Position numbers and translations under genes: made by a program. Below are positions 12,089 to 20,335 of a stretch of 64,000 bases of DNA, one piece after another. Source of the stretch: Truepera radiovictrix DSM 17093 (lineage in GTDB: Bacteria > Deinococcota > Deinococci > Deinococcales > Trueperaceae); assembly GCF_000092425.1 (NCBI RefSeq), contig NC_014221.1, positions 1,741,001 through 1,805,000 on the forward strand, read 5' to 3'. Under the pieces are notes generated by a model. The model ran no database searches. It was not told where the DNA came from and saw nothing but the letters and a program-made list of their open reading frames with translations. Numbering within the stretch: the first letter of the stretch is position 1; each line of letters begins with the position of its first letter.

Positions 12089-13057
12089 GTGAAGCGAACG
12101 CCACTCCCCCCCCCGACGCCTGCAGCGCCGCGGCTCTGCGCCCCCCCTTTGGCGGCGCCTCCCTTGGGGCACCGCGCCCGACGGTTGCGGCTTTGCTGGC
12201 GACGCTGGTCGAGGTATGTAGGGCTCGCCGCCCTCCTGCTCCTTAGCGCCTGCGGCGTCAGCGAACCACCGGGGCTCGCCCACGCCCGCGATTTCGCCCT
12301 CGTCATCCCCATCTACAACGACGCCGGGCTCGCCCACGCCCGCTCGACGCTGCGGCCACACATCGGGCGCTCGGACGCCTTCATGATCGTTTCGGGCAAC
12401 AACGAGGGGGAGGCCAACGTCGCGTGGCTGAACCGCGCGGGGGGCTTTTTGCGCGACACCTACCCCGAGGCGCGCCTCTTTGCCGCCACGAGCGGGTTGG
12501 AGAACGTCGCGCGCGTGGCAGCGGGGCTCTCGGAGCTTTTCGAGGGCGTCGTCTACGTCTACGAACCCAACTTCCCCAACCAACCCGAGTTCAGCTGGGA
12601 GTTTGCAGCCACCCTCGAGCAGTTTGCGGCGGCGGCCGAAAAGGTGCGCGCGGCGGGCTTTCGCATGGTCGGCAAACCGACCGGGCGGCCGATTCTGCAG
12701 GCGAACCTGCAGCGCTACAGCTGGAACTACGGCGAGCTCGCCAAGACGGCCGACGAGCTCTTTATCCAGACCCAGACCTACTGCCGCGACAGCGTGCGGA
12801 CCTTTTCGCGGGCGCTCGACACGGTGATCGCGCAGTACGGCCCCCTCGGGGACACCCTGCGCTGGGTGCCGCAGGTGACCGTCGACCCCGAAGCGCCCAA
12901 CGGCACCTCGGTGGCCCAGGCGCGCGCCTGCGTCCGGGCGGCGCAGGCGCGCGGGCTACCCGGCGCGACGCTCTGGTGGTCGCCCACGTACGCGGCGCGC
13001 GCGGTCGACTTTCTAGAGGCCCTCAACGCCGACGCGGCGGCCCTTCCAGCGCGATGA
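12089..13057 (+). CDS. Lipoprotein of unknown function, possible TIM-barrel
   Basis: A protein of up to 322 residues. A hydrophobic stretch (YVGLAALLLL) ends in a lipobox LSAC with the cysteine at about residue 55, so an unusually long n-region is predicted from the GTG at 12089; translation may start further in. The mature part (FALVIPIYND, VVYVYEPNFPNQPEFSWEF, TLWWSPTYAARAVDFLEALN) looks like alternating strands and helices, compatible with a glycoside-hydrolase-like barrel, but I cannot name a family. TAAACT at 12075-12080 is a possible -10 box. The 3' end overlaps the convergent glycosyltransferase gene by 35 bases, and a shared role in surface polysaccharide is only a suggestion. Confidence 0.65.
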   Translation: MKRTPLPPPTPAAPRLCAPPLAAPPLGHRARRLRLCWRRWSRYVGLAALLLLSACGVSEPPGLAHARDFALVIPIYNDAGLAHARSTLRPHIGRSDAFMIVSGNNEGEANVAWLNRAGGFLRDTYPEARLFAATSGLENVARVAAGLSELFEGVVYVYEPNFPNQPEFSWEFAATLEQFAAAAEKVRAAGFRMVGKPTGRPILQANLQRYSWNYGELAKTADELFIQTQTYCRDSVRTFSRALDTVIAQYGPLGDTLRWVPQVTVDPEAPNGTSVAQARACVRAAQARGLPGATLWWSPTYAARAVDFLEALNADAAALPAR

Positions 13058-14978
13058 CGTTGGGGTTGGGCGGCTCCGGCGCGCGCCCCAAGGGGAGCGT
13101 AAAGAGCATCTCGAGCGAGAAGTAGGCGCGCAGAAGCCGAAACGCGGCGTATAGGGGGGTAAAGGGCAGCAGGTCGAAGCGGCGGTAGGCGAGCAGCACC
13201 CCGACGCTCACCAAAAAAGGCAGGCCGACGATCACCGCGAGCACCGCCGCGCCACCCCGTAAAAAGAGGGCGGAGGGCTCGAGCAGCGCCACCGCGCCGG
13301 CGTAGACGAGCACGGGCACCATGAGCGAGCGCCGCACGGTCTGCACGAGCGCCCACGGGAGGCTAAAAACCCCCCGCACCCCCTGGCGCCGCCGGATCGC
13401 CGAGCGGTTGCGCGCCGCCACGTGAAAGGTCGAGCGAAACCACCTGAGGCGCTGTTCGCGCAGCGCCGAGAGCGACCCCGGCACCTCCGAAAAGACGTGG
13501 ATCCTGGGGTCGTTGACCAGGCGGTACCCGAGGCGTCCGATGCGCAGCACGATGTCGGTATCCTCACCGTTGATCCCCTCGGCAAAGCCGCCGACGCGGT
13601 CCAAGCAGCTCCGGCGGTAGGCCGAGAAAACCCCCGTCATGCTCAAAATCCCGTCGATCGCCCCCATCCCGAGGCGCACGAAGCCCTGGTTCAAGTAGAC
13701 CTCGGCGGCGCGCAGCTTGCCTAAAAGCGTCCCCCCCGTAAGCGGCAGCGGCAACCCGCTCACCGCCCCAACCGCGGGGTCGGCGAAGTGCAGCACCGTC
13801 TGCGTCAGCAGCGTCGGGGCGACTTGCGTGTCGGCGTCCACGCGCACCACGAGGTCCTCTTCGATGTGTTTGAGGCCGGCGTTGAGCGCTTTGGACTTGC
13901 CCGGTTCGCGGCAGACGAGCACGTGCCCCTTGAGCGCGCGGCAGCGTTTGAGCTCCGCCTCGGCGAGCGCGCGGGTGAGGTCGCGCGAACCGTTGTCGAC
14001 CAAGTAGAGCGTGCAGACGCGGCCGTAGCGCTCGGCGGCGCGGTCGAGCGAGCGGATGCAGGCGGCGACGTTGTCGGCTTCGTTGAGTGCAGGCACCAGA
14101 AAGGCGACCGAAAAGCGCGCCCCCTCACCCTTGGCGCGCAGCGAGAGAAACTCGGTGACGGCGAGCGTGGCGACAAAGAGCGGAAAAAAGAGCACCACCC
14201 CGGGCCCCAAGCCCCCCAAGAGCCCGACCCCGCGCAACCCCTCGAGCACGGTCCCGAGGTAGCGGCTCGAGAGGGCCGCGAGCGCCCCGCTCAGAAGGGC
14301 CGCGGACGCAAAGCGCAACGCAAAACGCCTCGGGCGCCGCCGCACCGCCCCAACCCACACGTCTTGCGGGAGCGCACCTTGGCGTAGCAGCGCCCAGGCG
14401 AACAGGACGAGCGCGGCAAAACCCACGGCCACGTTGGCGAACACCACCGTCAGCGGCGGCCCCAAAGCGCCCCGAAGCGCGCCGAAGAGGAGGTCGAGGG
14501 TTAGGGTGGCGACGCCGAAGCCCAGGGTGAGGGTGACGAGCAGTTTGAAGCGGCGCCCCCACGAACCGGCTACAAACAGGACGAAGGTCCAGAAAAACGC
14601 GAGGAAAAAGGGGCGTAAGCGGAGCGAAAAGGACGCCTCCGGTACCCCCAAGAGTGCCGCGAGCAGCGCGCGGTAGCGCGGCGCCGCGTCGGGTAAAAAC
14701 GCGAGCAGGGCGGTTGACACGAGCGCGAACACCCCTAAAAAGGCGGGGGTCAACCACGCCGGGCGCTTGACCGAAAAGTGCGAGGGGTGGCTGTCGGCGG
14801 TGTAGAGCTCGAAGTCGGCGAGCAGCGCCGCCTCATCGCCCTCGCCCCCCCTCGCTGCTCGCCGCGTCCGCTCAGCTCGAGCCGCCGCCCGCGGCTTTAT
14901 CGACCACACGGTTGCACCCGTCGTGGCTGCATCGTGACGTGTATCATGATTCAACTCCCACCGAGGCGTGAACCCCAC
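13023..14978 (-). CDS. Membrane glycosyltransferase, family 2
   Basis: A protein of about 651 residues. Its N-terminal half holds five or so membrane helices (for example WLTPAFLGVFALVSTALLAFL and PGVVLFFPLFVATLAV). A cytosolic GT2 domain follows with FLVPALNEADN, the DADTQ metal-binding motif, NGEDTDIVLR and the QRLRWFRS motif of processive enzymes, then two further helices at the C-terminus. This is the architecture of cellulose or poly-N-acetylglucosamine synthase-like enzymes, so a role in making an exported or membrane-anchored polymer or glycolipid is likely; the sugar is unknown. The GTG start lies in a hairpin (GAGGCGTG/CACGCCTC, 14963-14983). The gene is convergent with the lipoprotein gene. 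Confidence 0.85.
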   Translation of the reverse strand: MGFTPRWELNHDTRHDAATTGATVWSIKPRAAARAERTRRAARGGEGDEAALLADFELYTADSHPSHFSVKRPAWLTPAFLGVFALVSTALLAFLPDAAPRYRALLAALLGVPEASFSLRLRPFFLAFFWTFVLFVAGSWGRRFKLLVTLTLGFGVATLTLDLLFGALRGALGPPLTVVFANVAVGFAALVLFAWALLRQGALPQDVWVGAVRRRPRRFALRFASAALLSGALAALSSRYLGTVLEGLRGVGLLGGLGPGVVLFFPLFVATLAVTEFLSLRAKGEGARFSVAFLVPALNEADNVAACIRSLDRAAERYGRVCTLYLVDNGSRDLTRALAEAELKRCRALKGHVLVCREPGKSKALNAGLKHIEEDLVVRVDADTQVAPTLLTQTVLHFADPAVGAVSGLPLPLTGGTLLGKLRAAEVYLNQGFVRLGMGAIDGILSMTGVFSAYRRSCLDRVGGFAEGINGEDTDIVLRIGRLGYRLVNDPRIHVFSEVPGSLSALREQRLRWFRSTFHVAARNRSAIRRRQGVRGVFSLPWALVQTVRRSLMVPVLVYAGAVALLEPSALFLRGGAAVLAVIVGLPFLVSVGVLLAYRRFDLLPFTPLYAAFRLLRAYFSLEMLFTLPLGRAPEPPNPNVIALEGPPRRR

Positions 14979-14983
14979 GCCTC
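14963..14983 (-). promoter_or_regulatory. Hairpin over the glycosyltransferase start codon
   Basis: GAGGCGTG at 14963-14970 pairs with CACGCCTC at 14976-14983 across a 5-base loop and covers the proposed GTG start (14976-14978). It could mask translation initiation, or it may mean that the true start lies further in. Confidence 0.3.
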
Positions 14984-15119
14984 AAGTTAGGCTGCGTGAC
15001 GGCGCGCCGCCCCCTACGCGCGTAGAGACCCATACACGCCGCACCCCGAGATCTGGGCGCGGCGCAAGCCCCCGAACCCTCACTATACCGCGCCCCCTTT
15101 TACCTCGTGCCGGAGCGCC

Positions 15120-15149
15120 TTGAAAGGGGGGCAGCGCTTTCGGTAGACT
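15120..15149 (+). promoter_or_regulatory. Promoter of tRNA-Arg gene
   Basis: TTGAAA (15120-15125) and TAGACT (15144-15149) are 18 bases apart, predicting a start about 15 bases ahead of the mature tRNA 5' end. Confidence 0.55.
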
Positions 15150-15170
15150 TTTTGTAGCCTCTGGCTTCGC

Positions 15171-15247
15171 GCGCCCGTAGCTCAGCTGGATAGAGCGGGG
15201 GACTCCTAAGCCCTAGGCCATCCGTTCGAATCGGATCGGGCGCACCA
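15171..15247 (+). tRNA. tRNA-Arg (anticodon CCT)
   Basis: A 77-base cloverleaf with CCA encoded. The acceptor stem GCGCCCG/CGGGCGC is perfect, the D stem is GCTC/GAGC, the T arm is ATCCG-TTCGAAT-CGGAT, and the anticodon loop CTCCTAA places CCT at positions 34-36. The anticodon stem GGGGA/GCCCT has one A-G mismatch at 31-39 and one G-T pair, a small irregularity. The gene is monocistronic between its own promoter and a strong terminator, and it reads AGG codons. Confidence 0.95.
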
Positions 15248-15251
15248 AAAA

Positions 15252-15281
15252 GCGGCACCCATGCGGGGTGCCGCTTTTTTT
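15252..15281 (+). terminator. Terminator after tRNA-Arg, possibly bidirectional
   Basis: GCGGCACCC (15252-15260) pairs with GGGTGCCGC (15266-15274), with A residues before and seven T residues after. The A run on the other side lets it also serve icd, which ends at 15303 on the opposite strand. Confidence 0.85.
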
Positions 15282-15302
15282 AGGCGAGCTGCGGGGCGTG
15301 AC

Positions 15303-16781
15303 CTACTGGCCCTGACCGAGCGAGTAGCCGGGTTCACCGTCAAAGGTGTAGAGGTGCTCGGTCTTGATAAAGTCGAGCCCTTCGTCGGCGAGGCGGCCTA
15401 GCAGCGACGCCACCGTCTGGTGCGTCAGCGTCTGCCCCTCGGGGACGAGGAAGCGGCAGCGCCAGTGGTCGGTGCAGAAGGTCTCGGGGAGCCCTTCGGG
15501 CCAGACCTTGACGCCGCGGTTGGTGATCATCGCGAGCGGCACCTCCCCCGCCGCCGAACGCAGCCGCTCGGCGAGCACCTCGGGGTTGCGCTCTGCGTCG
15601 CGCCACGCCACGAACACGTCGACCCCGACGAGCCGCTTTTCGGCCTCCGGCCGCGCGGCGGGTTGCGGCAGGGCGAACGGTTCGCGCGCGGCGTACGAAA
15701 CCCGCTCGAGGCGCTCGGGGACCTCGCCCAGTCGGGCGATGACCGCGTCCGCAAAGGCGCTCGTCCCCACGCGCTCGCGGCTCACCCCCTCTTTAAAGAT
15801 GTCGTAGGTGTGCACGCCGTCCTCGAGGGTGCGGAGCCAGGCGTTGTGCACGCGCTCGGCGACGTCGCCCTGGCCGATATGCACGAGCATCATCACCGCG
15901 CCCAGAAGCAGCCCCGAGGGGTTGGCGACGTCTTGGCCCGCGCGGCGCGGCGCGGAGCCGTGGATGGCCTCGAACATGGCGCCGTGCTCCCCGATGTTGG
16001 CCGAGCCCGCGAGCCCCACCGAGCCAGCGATCTGCGCCGCCACGTCCGAAAGGATGTCGCCGTAGAGGTTGGGCAGAACCACCACGTCGAAGGCTTCGGG
16101 GGTGTCGGCGAGCTTGGCCGCCCCGATGTCGACGATCCAGTGCTCGTTCTCGATGTCGGGGTAGTCGGCCGCCACCTCCTCGAACACCTTGTGAAAGAGC
16201 CCGTCGGTCAGCTTCATGATGTTGTCTTTCGTGAAGCAGGTGACCTTTTTGCGGCCGTTCGCTTTGGCGTACTCGAAGGCGTAGCGCACGACCTTCTCGG
16301 TGCCGGGGCGCGAGATGAGCTTGAGGCACTGGTAGACCTCGTCGGTCTGGCGGTGCTCAATGCCGGCGTAGAGGTCCTCTTCGTTTTCGCGGACGATCAC
16401 CACGTCCATGACGGGGTGCTTGGTCGCTACGAAGGGGCTGTACGAGCGGCAGGGGCGGACATTGGCGTAGAGCCCTAGCCCTTTGCGGATGGTGACGTTG
16501 AGGCTTTTAAAGCCGCCCCCCTGCGGGGTGGTGATAGGCGCCTTTAAAAACACCTTGGTGCTGCGCAGCGAGTCCCACGCGCTCGGCTCGATCCCTGCGG
16601 TGTGACCGCGGGCGTAGACGCGCTCGCCGATCTCGATGACGTGCGGTTCGATCTGCGCCCCCGCTGCCTCGAGGATGCGCAGGGTGGCCGTCATGATCTC
16701 CGGGCCGATGCCGTCGCCGTAGGCTACGGTGATGGCGGTCTTCGTCCCCGCCGCGGGGGCTTCGCTCAGCTTCTGTACCAC
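15303..16781 (-). CDS. icd: Isocitrate dehydrogenase, Thermus-type
   Basis: A 492-residue enzyme of the TCA cycle that converts isocitrate to 2-oxoglutarate. The core motifs are ITVAYGDGIGPE, the substrate-binding LNVTIRKGLGLYANVRPC, YAGIEHRQTDEVYQCLK, a metal-binding region (VVVLPNLYGDILSDVAAQIAGS) and HGSAPRRAGQDVANPSG. A C-terminal extension of about 140 residues (from KRLVGVDVFVAWR) is the feature of the larger Thermus enzyme. The start is the GTG at 16781, six bases behind AAGGAGG; the longer frame adds 29 residues with no homology. TACACT lies a few bases ahead of the ribosome site. Coenzyme preference was not determined from sequence. Confidence 0.93.
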   Translation of the reverse strand: MVQKLSEAPAAGTKTAITVAYGDGIGPEIMTATLRILEAAGAQIEPHVIEIGERVYARGHTAGIEPSAWDSLRSTKVFLKAPITTPQGGGFKSLNVTIRKGLGLYANVRPCRSYSPFVATKHPVMDVVIVRENEEDLYAGIEHRQTDEVYQCLKLISRPGTEKVVRYAFEYAKANGRKKVTCFTKDNIMKLTDGLFHKVFEEVAADYPDIENEHWIVDIGAAKLADTPEAFDVVVLPNLYGDILSDVAAQIAGSVGLAGSANIGEHGAMFEAIHGSAPRRAGQDVANPSGLLLGAVMMLVHIGQGDVAERVHNAWLRTLEDGVHTYDIFKEGVSRERVGTSAFADAVIARLGEVPERLERVSYAAREPFALPQPAARPEAEKRLVGVDVFVAWRDAERNPEVLAERLRSAAGEVPLAMITNRGVKVWPEGLPETFCTDHWRCRFLVPEGQTLTHQTVASLLGRLADEGLDFIKTEHLYTFDGEPGYSLGQGQ

Positions 16782-16881
16782 GTATAACCTCCTTGGGGCA
16801 GTGTAGGGGGGGAGTAGCGGCGCGCGCTGCAGTTGCCGAAACGGTGCGCGCCACCGTACACTGCACATACTGTCGCCCGAT

Positions 16882-16896
16882 ACAGCCTAACGCAAA
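16882..16896 (-). promoter_or_regulatory. 15-bp motif upstream of icd (copy 1)
   Basis: On the minus strand TTTGCGTTAGGCTGT lies about 100 bases upstream of the icd start. The identical 15-mer recurs at 17562-17576, about 80 bases upstream of the next minus-strand gene. It contains a TAGGCT that could be a -10 box, or it may be a shared regulator site. Confidence 0.35.
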
Positions 16897-16916
16897 CTGT
16901 CCCCTGACCCCCAACC

Positions 16917-17480
16917 CTATTCGGCGGCGCGCTCGCGCCCCTCGCCGAGGCGCGCGAGCGCGCGGCTGATGTCCGCCGTCCACGCGTCGATAATCTCCCA
17001 ATCGCGGTAGTCGCCCTCGAGGGCGAGCAGCTGCGGGTTGCGGCGCCGGTCCTCGCGGGAGAGCCGGGCGTGCTCGAGCTTACCGCCAAAACAGATGACG
17101 CCGCGCGGCTTGAGGGCGCGGCTAATCGGCCGGAGCTTGGTGGGCAGCCACACGCGGCTCGAGAGCCCCAACGTCATCAGCACGCCGCTCGAAAAGAGCC
17201 ACAAGGGGCGCGCGCCGAGCACGTCGAACTCGCGCGCCAAAAACGCCTCCGCCTCGGGGAGCCAGTTCTCCTCGTAGACGGCGCTGCCGAGCACGACCGC
17301 CTCGAAGGGCGCGAGGTCGGCCACCTCACTAAGCGGCGCCACCGTCGGTCGGTGCCCTGACGCCTCGAGGCGCTCGCCGATCTCCTCGGCGATCTCCACC
17401 GTGCCGCGGTGCCTGCTCGCGTAGCCCACGAGCACCGACGCCGCGTAACCGGTTGCGTCCGCTCGGTCTTGCCTCGTCAT
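16917..17480 (-). CDS. Flavodoxin-domain protein
   Basis: A 187-residue protein starting MTRQDRADATGYAASVLVGYASRHRGTVEIAEEIGERL. The flavodoxin-like phosphate-binding loop (YASRHRGT) is followed by VVLGSAVYEENW, WLFSSGVL and PRGVICFGGKLEHARLS, matching the HemG/menaquinone-linked flavodoxin group. An FMN-dependent redox role is likely, but the electron partner is unknown. The start at 17480 has AGGGG about five bases upstream. The 48-residue longer frame is rejected because it crosses the upstream 15-bp motif region. Confidence 0.8.
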   Translation of the reverse strand: MTRQDRADATGYAASVLVGYASRHRGTVEIAEEIGERLEASGHRPTVAPLSEVADLAPFEAVVLGSAVYEENWLPEAEAFLAREFDVLGARPLWLFSSGVLMTLGLSSRVWLPTKLRPISRALKPRGVICFGGKLEHARLSREDRRRNPQLLALEGDYRDWEIIDAWTADISRALARLGEGRERAAE

Positions 17481-17561
17481 CGAACCCCCTAAAACGCCCT
17501 TTAAAGTCCGGGTGTCCGAAACGCCCGTCGCAAAGACCCTGAAAGGGCGACGCCTCACGTA

Positions 17562-17576
17562 ACAGCCTAACGCAAA
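17562..17576 (-). promoter_or_regulatory. 15-bp motif upstream of flavodoxin-like gene (copy 2)
   Basis: The second exact copy of the motif at 16882-16896, in the same orientation and at a similar distance (about 80-100 bases) from its start codon. It also borders the divergent MATE exporter gene. Confidence 0.35.
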
Positions 17577-17668
17577 GGTTTTGCGGGCGTCACTACCCTC
17601 GGCGGCTTGGCGTCCGCGCGACACGCCGCTGACGCGGCGGGCGTAGACTAGCAGGCTGGAGGTTTTTG

Positions 17669-19042
17669 GTGCGCACCACGACGCGAACAGGCCTAACCCG
17701 CAACATCACCCTTCTCGCCGGCCCGCTGATTCTGCAAAACCTCTCGTACACGCTGCTGGGCGTCACGGACACCTTTTTTGTCTCACGCATCTCGACCGCA
17801 GCGGTCGGCGCGGTGGGGCTCGCGGGGGTGCTCTTCTTCGCGCTCATGCTGCTCTTTCGCTCGACCGCCGCGAGCAGCGTGATCTTCGTCGGGCGGGCGC
17901 ACGGCGCGCGCGACCGGCGCGGGGTCGGGGACGCGGTGTGGAGCGTTCTCTGGGTCGTCGCTTTGCTCAGCCTTCTGGCCTTCGCCCTGCCCTGGGTGTT
18001 TACCTTTCTCTTCCGCTTCGCCGCCCCAGCAGGCAGCCCGGAGGTGCTCGAGCTCGGCACGCGGTACCTCCAGATCCGCGCCTTCGAGGTTCCCTTGGCG
18101 ATGTTTAACGCCCTCGTGTGGGGCTTTTTGGTGGGCCGCGGCGACTCGCGCACGCCGATGCTGCTCGCGTGGCTGCAGGTCGGCCTCAACATCGTGCTCG
18201 ACTGGCTGCTGGTGCTCGGCAACCTGGGGTTCCCGGCGTGGGGGGTCGCGGGGGCGGCCGTCGCGACCGTCCTGGCCAACGCGGCGGTGACGCTTTTAAG
18301 CGCTTGGATCTTGTGGCGCCCGGACTCGCACGTGCGCTTCCGGACGCGCCGCGTGCGCCCGCCCCGGCTCGCCGAGCTGCGCCGCGTGCTCGCGACGAGC
18401 CTGCCTCTAGGCGTCGGCGACTTCGTCGACGTGGCCTCCTTTACGGTCTTTTTCGCCCTCATCGGGCGGCTCGGCACCGAGATCTTGGCCGCCAACAACA
18501 TCGCGCTGCAGTTTATGAGCCTCTCGTTTACGCTGGGGATCGCCGTGGCGCAGGCGAGCTCGAGCCTTGTCGCGCAAGCTCTCGGCGCAGAGGACCCGAA
18601 GCGGGCCGAGCGGGTGGGCTACCGCGCGATGGGGCTCGGCATGGCGCTCATGGGGCTCGTCGGGCTCGGTTACCTGGTCGCGCCGGAACGGCTCATGGGG
18701 ACCTTTAGCGGCGACCCCAGGGTGATCGAAGCCGGTACCGCGATCTTGCAGCTCGTCGCGCTCTACCAGATCTTCGACGCGGCCGCCATCGTCCTCGGCG
18801 GGGCGCTCAACGGCGCGGGCGACACCACCTACACGATGCTCGCGCGGCTCGTGTGCGCGTGGGGGATTTTTCTGCCGCTCGCCTACCTCTTCGCCTTCCC
18901 CTTGGGAGGGGGCGTCCGCGGGGCGTGGGCGGGGGCGATGGCGTACCTTGTCGCGCTCGCGCTCGCGTACCTCGTGCGCTTCCGCTCGGGGCGTTGGAAA
19001 ACGCTCAAGGTGGCGCCCGACGTCGCCCCTTCGGTCGTCTAG
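17669..19042 (+). CDS. MATE-family multidrug/sodium antiporter
   Basis: A 457-residue integral membrane protein with about 12 helices in two related halves. ITLLAGPLILQNLSYTLLGVTDTFFVSR and the matching second half starting RRVLATSLPLGVGDFVDVASF are typical of the MATE/NorM family, which exports organic cations or drugs in exchange for H+ or Na+. GTG at 17669 is preferred over the TTG codon before it because GGAGG (17658-17662) lies six bases upstream. TAGACT at 17645-17650 is a possible -10 box. The gene is divergent from the flavodoxin-like gene. Confidence 0.92.
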   Translation: MRTTTRTGLTRNITLLAGPLILQNLSYTLLGVTDTFFVSRISTAAVGAVGLAGVLFFALMLLFRSTAASSVIFVGRAHGARDRRGVGDAVWSVLWVVALLSLLAFALPWVFTFLFRFAAPAGSPEVLELGTRYLQIRAFEVPLAMFNALVWGFLVGRGDSRTPMLLAWLQVGLNIVLDWLLVLGNLGFPAWGVAGAAVATVLANAAVTLLSAWILWRPDSHVRFRTRRVRPPRLAELRRVLATSLPLGVGDFVDVASFTVFFALIGRLGTEILAANNIALQFMSLSFTLGIAVAQASSSLVAQALGAEDPKRAERVGYRAMGLGMALMGLVGLGYLVAPERLMGTFSGDPRVIEAGTAILQLVALYQIFDAAAIVLGGALNGAGDTTYTMLARLVCAWGIFLPLAYLFAFPLGGGVRGAWAGAMAYLVALALAYLVRFRSGRWKTLKVAPDVAPSVV

Positions 19043-19081
19043 AGCGCCAGCCACCCATTCGGCTGGGTTCGGTTGACGCTC

Positions 19082-19113
19082 CGTCCAACGGGTGGTGCGT
19101 CCAACGGGTGGTT
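19082..19113. repeat. Tandem 16-bp duplication
   Basis: CGTCCAACGGGTGGTG is followed immediately by CGTCCAACGGGTGGTT (15 of 16 identical). It lies in the 275-base convergent gap between the MATE gene and the metallopeptidase gene, which also resembles the gap at 27595-27700. Confidence 0.7.
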
Positions 19114-19232
19114 TGGCGTCCGGCGAGCCAGTAGCCTTGGCGGGTAGCACCTGGTTGGAGACGCTCACACCGATAAAAAGCTGCTCTGCACGCACGTTCT
19201 GAGAGGGGCAGCGACGTTTTGTGACACGGCTA

Positions 19233-19261
19233 CCCGTAGCTCGTGATCTGCAAGCTACGGG
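19233..19261. terminator. Inverted repeat in convergent gap
   Basis: CCCGTAGCT (19233-19241) and AGCTACGGG (19253-19261) form a perfect 9-bp stem with an 11-base loop and no T tract. It may end transcripts from both sides or be part of a dispersed palindromic repeat. Confidence 0.4.
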
Positions 19262-19317
19262 CCACCAGCCCCTTCCGAAACGGTTCCCGCGGGATCAAGG
19301 GGACAATGGAAGCTAAC

Positions 19318-20169
19318 CTAGAGGTCCACCCCAGAAAAGGTGTCGCACGCGCTCGGGTCCCCCGTCTCGAAGCCCCTCCCAAACCAGCGCATGCGCTGCG
19401 CCGAGGAGCCGTGGGTAAAGGTCTCCGTATTCACCTGCCCGGTGGCCTGGCGCTGCAGACGGTCGTCACCGACCGCCGCCGCCGCGCTTAGACCCTCCTC
19501 GAGGTCGCCGCGTTCCAGACCGCCGCGCTCGGCGACCGACCGGCCATAGACGCCGGCGTAGCAGTCGGCTTGCAGCTCGAGGGCGACCGACAGGCGGTTG
19601 GCGTAGCGCGGCTCCGCCCGCTGCAGCTGCCGCACCTCCGCGGCGGTCCCCAACAGGTTCTGCACGTGGTGGCCGACCTCGTGCGCGAGCACGTACGCTT
19701 GCGCGAAGTCGCCGGCCGCACCGTAGCGGTCGCGCAGCACGTCGTAAAACGCGAGGTCGAGGTAGACCCGGCCGTCTAAAGGGCAGTAGAAGGGCCCGGA
19801 GGAGGCGGGCGCGTACCCGCAGCCCGAGGTGATTGCACCTTCGTAGAGCACGAGCACAGCGTCCTCGTAGACGAGGTCGTTTTCCGCGAAGATAGCAGCC
19901 CACATCGCCTGCGACTCGTCGAGCACCGCCGACATGAAGTGCGCGCGCTCGTCGTCGGTGGCCTCAGCCCCCGGCACCGACCAGGACGCCGCCGCGGTGC
20001 CGAGCGGCGAGGACACCCCCAAGAGGCTAAAGAGGTCGGTGCCGAGAAAAAGGCTCAAGGCGAGCAGCAAGAGCGTCCCCCCGACCCCCAAGGGCACCCC
20101 CGCACCCCCTGCGCGCCGAGCGCGGCGGTCTTCGACGTTCTTGCTGAGTCCTCGGTTCTCCCACTTCAT
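19318..20169 (-). CDS. Neutral zinc metallopeptidase (YpfJ family)
   Basis: A 283-residue protein starting MKWENRGLSKNVEDRR. One N-terminal membrane helix (VGGTLLLLALSLFLG) is followed by the family hallmarks GPFYCPLDGRVYLDLAFY, the zinc motif AHEVGHHVQ and LELQADCYAGVYG. The terminal part (TETFTHGSSAQRMRWFGRGFETG) is also family-typical. It should be a membrane-anchored protease facing outward; its substrate is unknown. The start at 20169 is supported by AAAGGGGGAG, and a GC palindrome (20187-20204) sits in its leader. Confidence 0.9.
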   Translation of the reverse strand: MKWENRGLSKNVEDRRARRAGGAGVPLGVGGTLLLLALSLFLGTDLFSLLGVSSPLGTAAASWSVPGAEATDDERAHFMSAVLDESQAMWAAIFAENDLVYEDAVLVLYEGAITSGCGYAPASSGPFYCPLDGRVYLDLAFYDVLRDRYGAAGDFAQAYVLAHEVGHHVQNLLGTAAEVRQLQRAEPRYANRLSVALELQADCYAGVYGRSVAERGGLERGDLEEGLSAAAAVGDDRLQRQATGQVNTETFTHGSSAQRMRWFGRGFETGDPSACDTFSGVDL

Positions 20170-20186
20170 GTGCTCCCCCTTTAGGC

Positions 20187-20204
20187 GGCCCCGCAGGCGG
20201 GGCC
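20187..20204 (-). promoter_or_regulatory. 8-bp palindrome in metallopeptidase leader
   Basis: GGCCCCGC-AG-GCGGGGCC is a perfect inverted repeat about 20 bases upstream of the metallopeptidase start codon, next to its ribosome site. It could be an operator or leader hairpin. Confidence 0.35.
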
Positions 20205-20335
20205 ACACCGGCTCGAGCCGAGTTTATAGGGCTCCAGGGGTGACGTGAAGGGGTACGTGCGGCACTCGGGAGGTGCTGCCGCGTCCCAAACTGCCGCCCC
20301 ACCGAGGCGGCGGCCCCTCCAAAAGCGCGTCGCCG

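Noticed and set aside
11340-12104. Long version of the Nudix protein starting at 12104
   Set aside because: The extra residues overlap the divergent lipoprotein start and promoter; family homology begins at the ATG at 11984.
19082-19113. Tandem 16-bp repeat as replication-origin iterons
   Set aside because: Only two copies, no DnaA boxes or AT-rich unwinding region nearby, and no replication genes.
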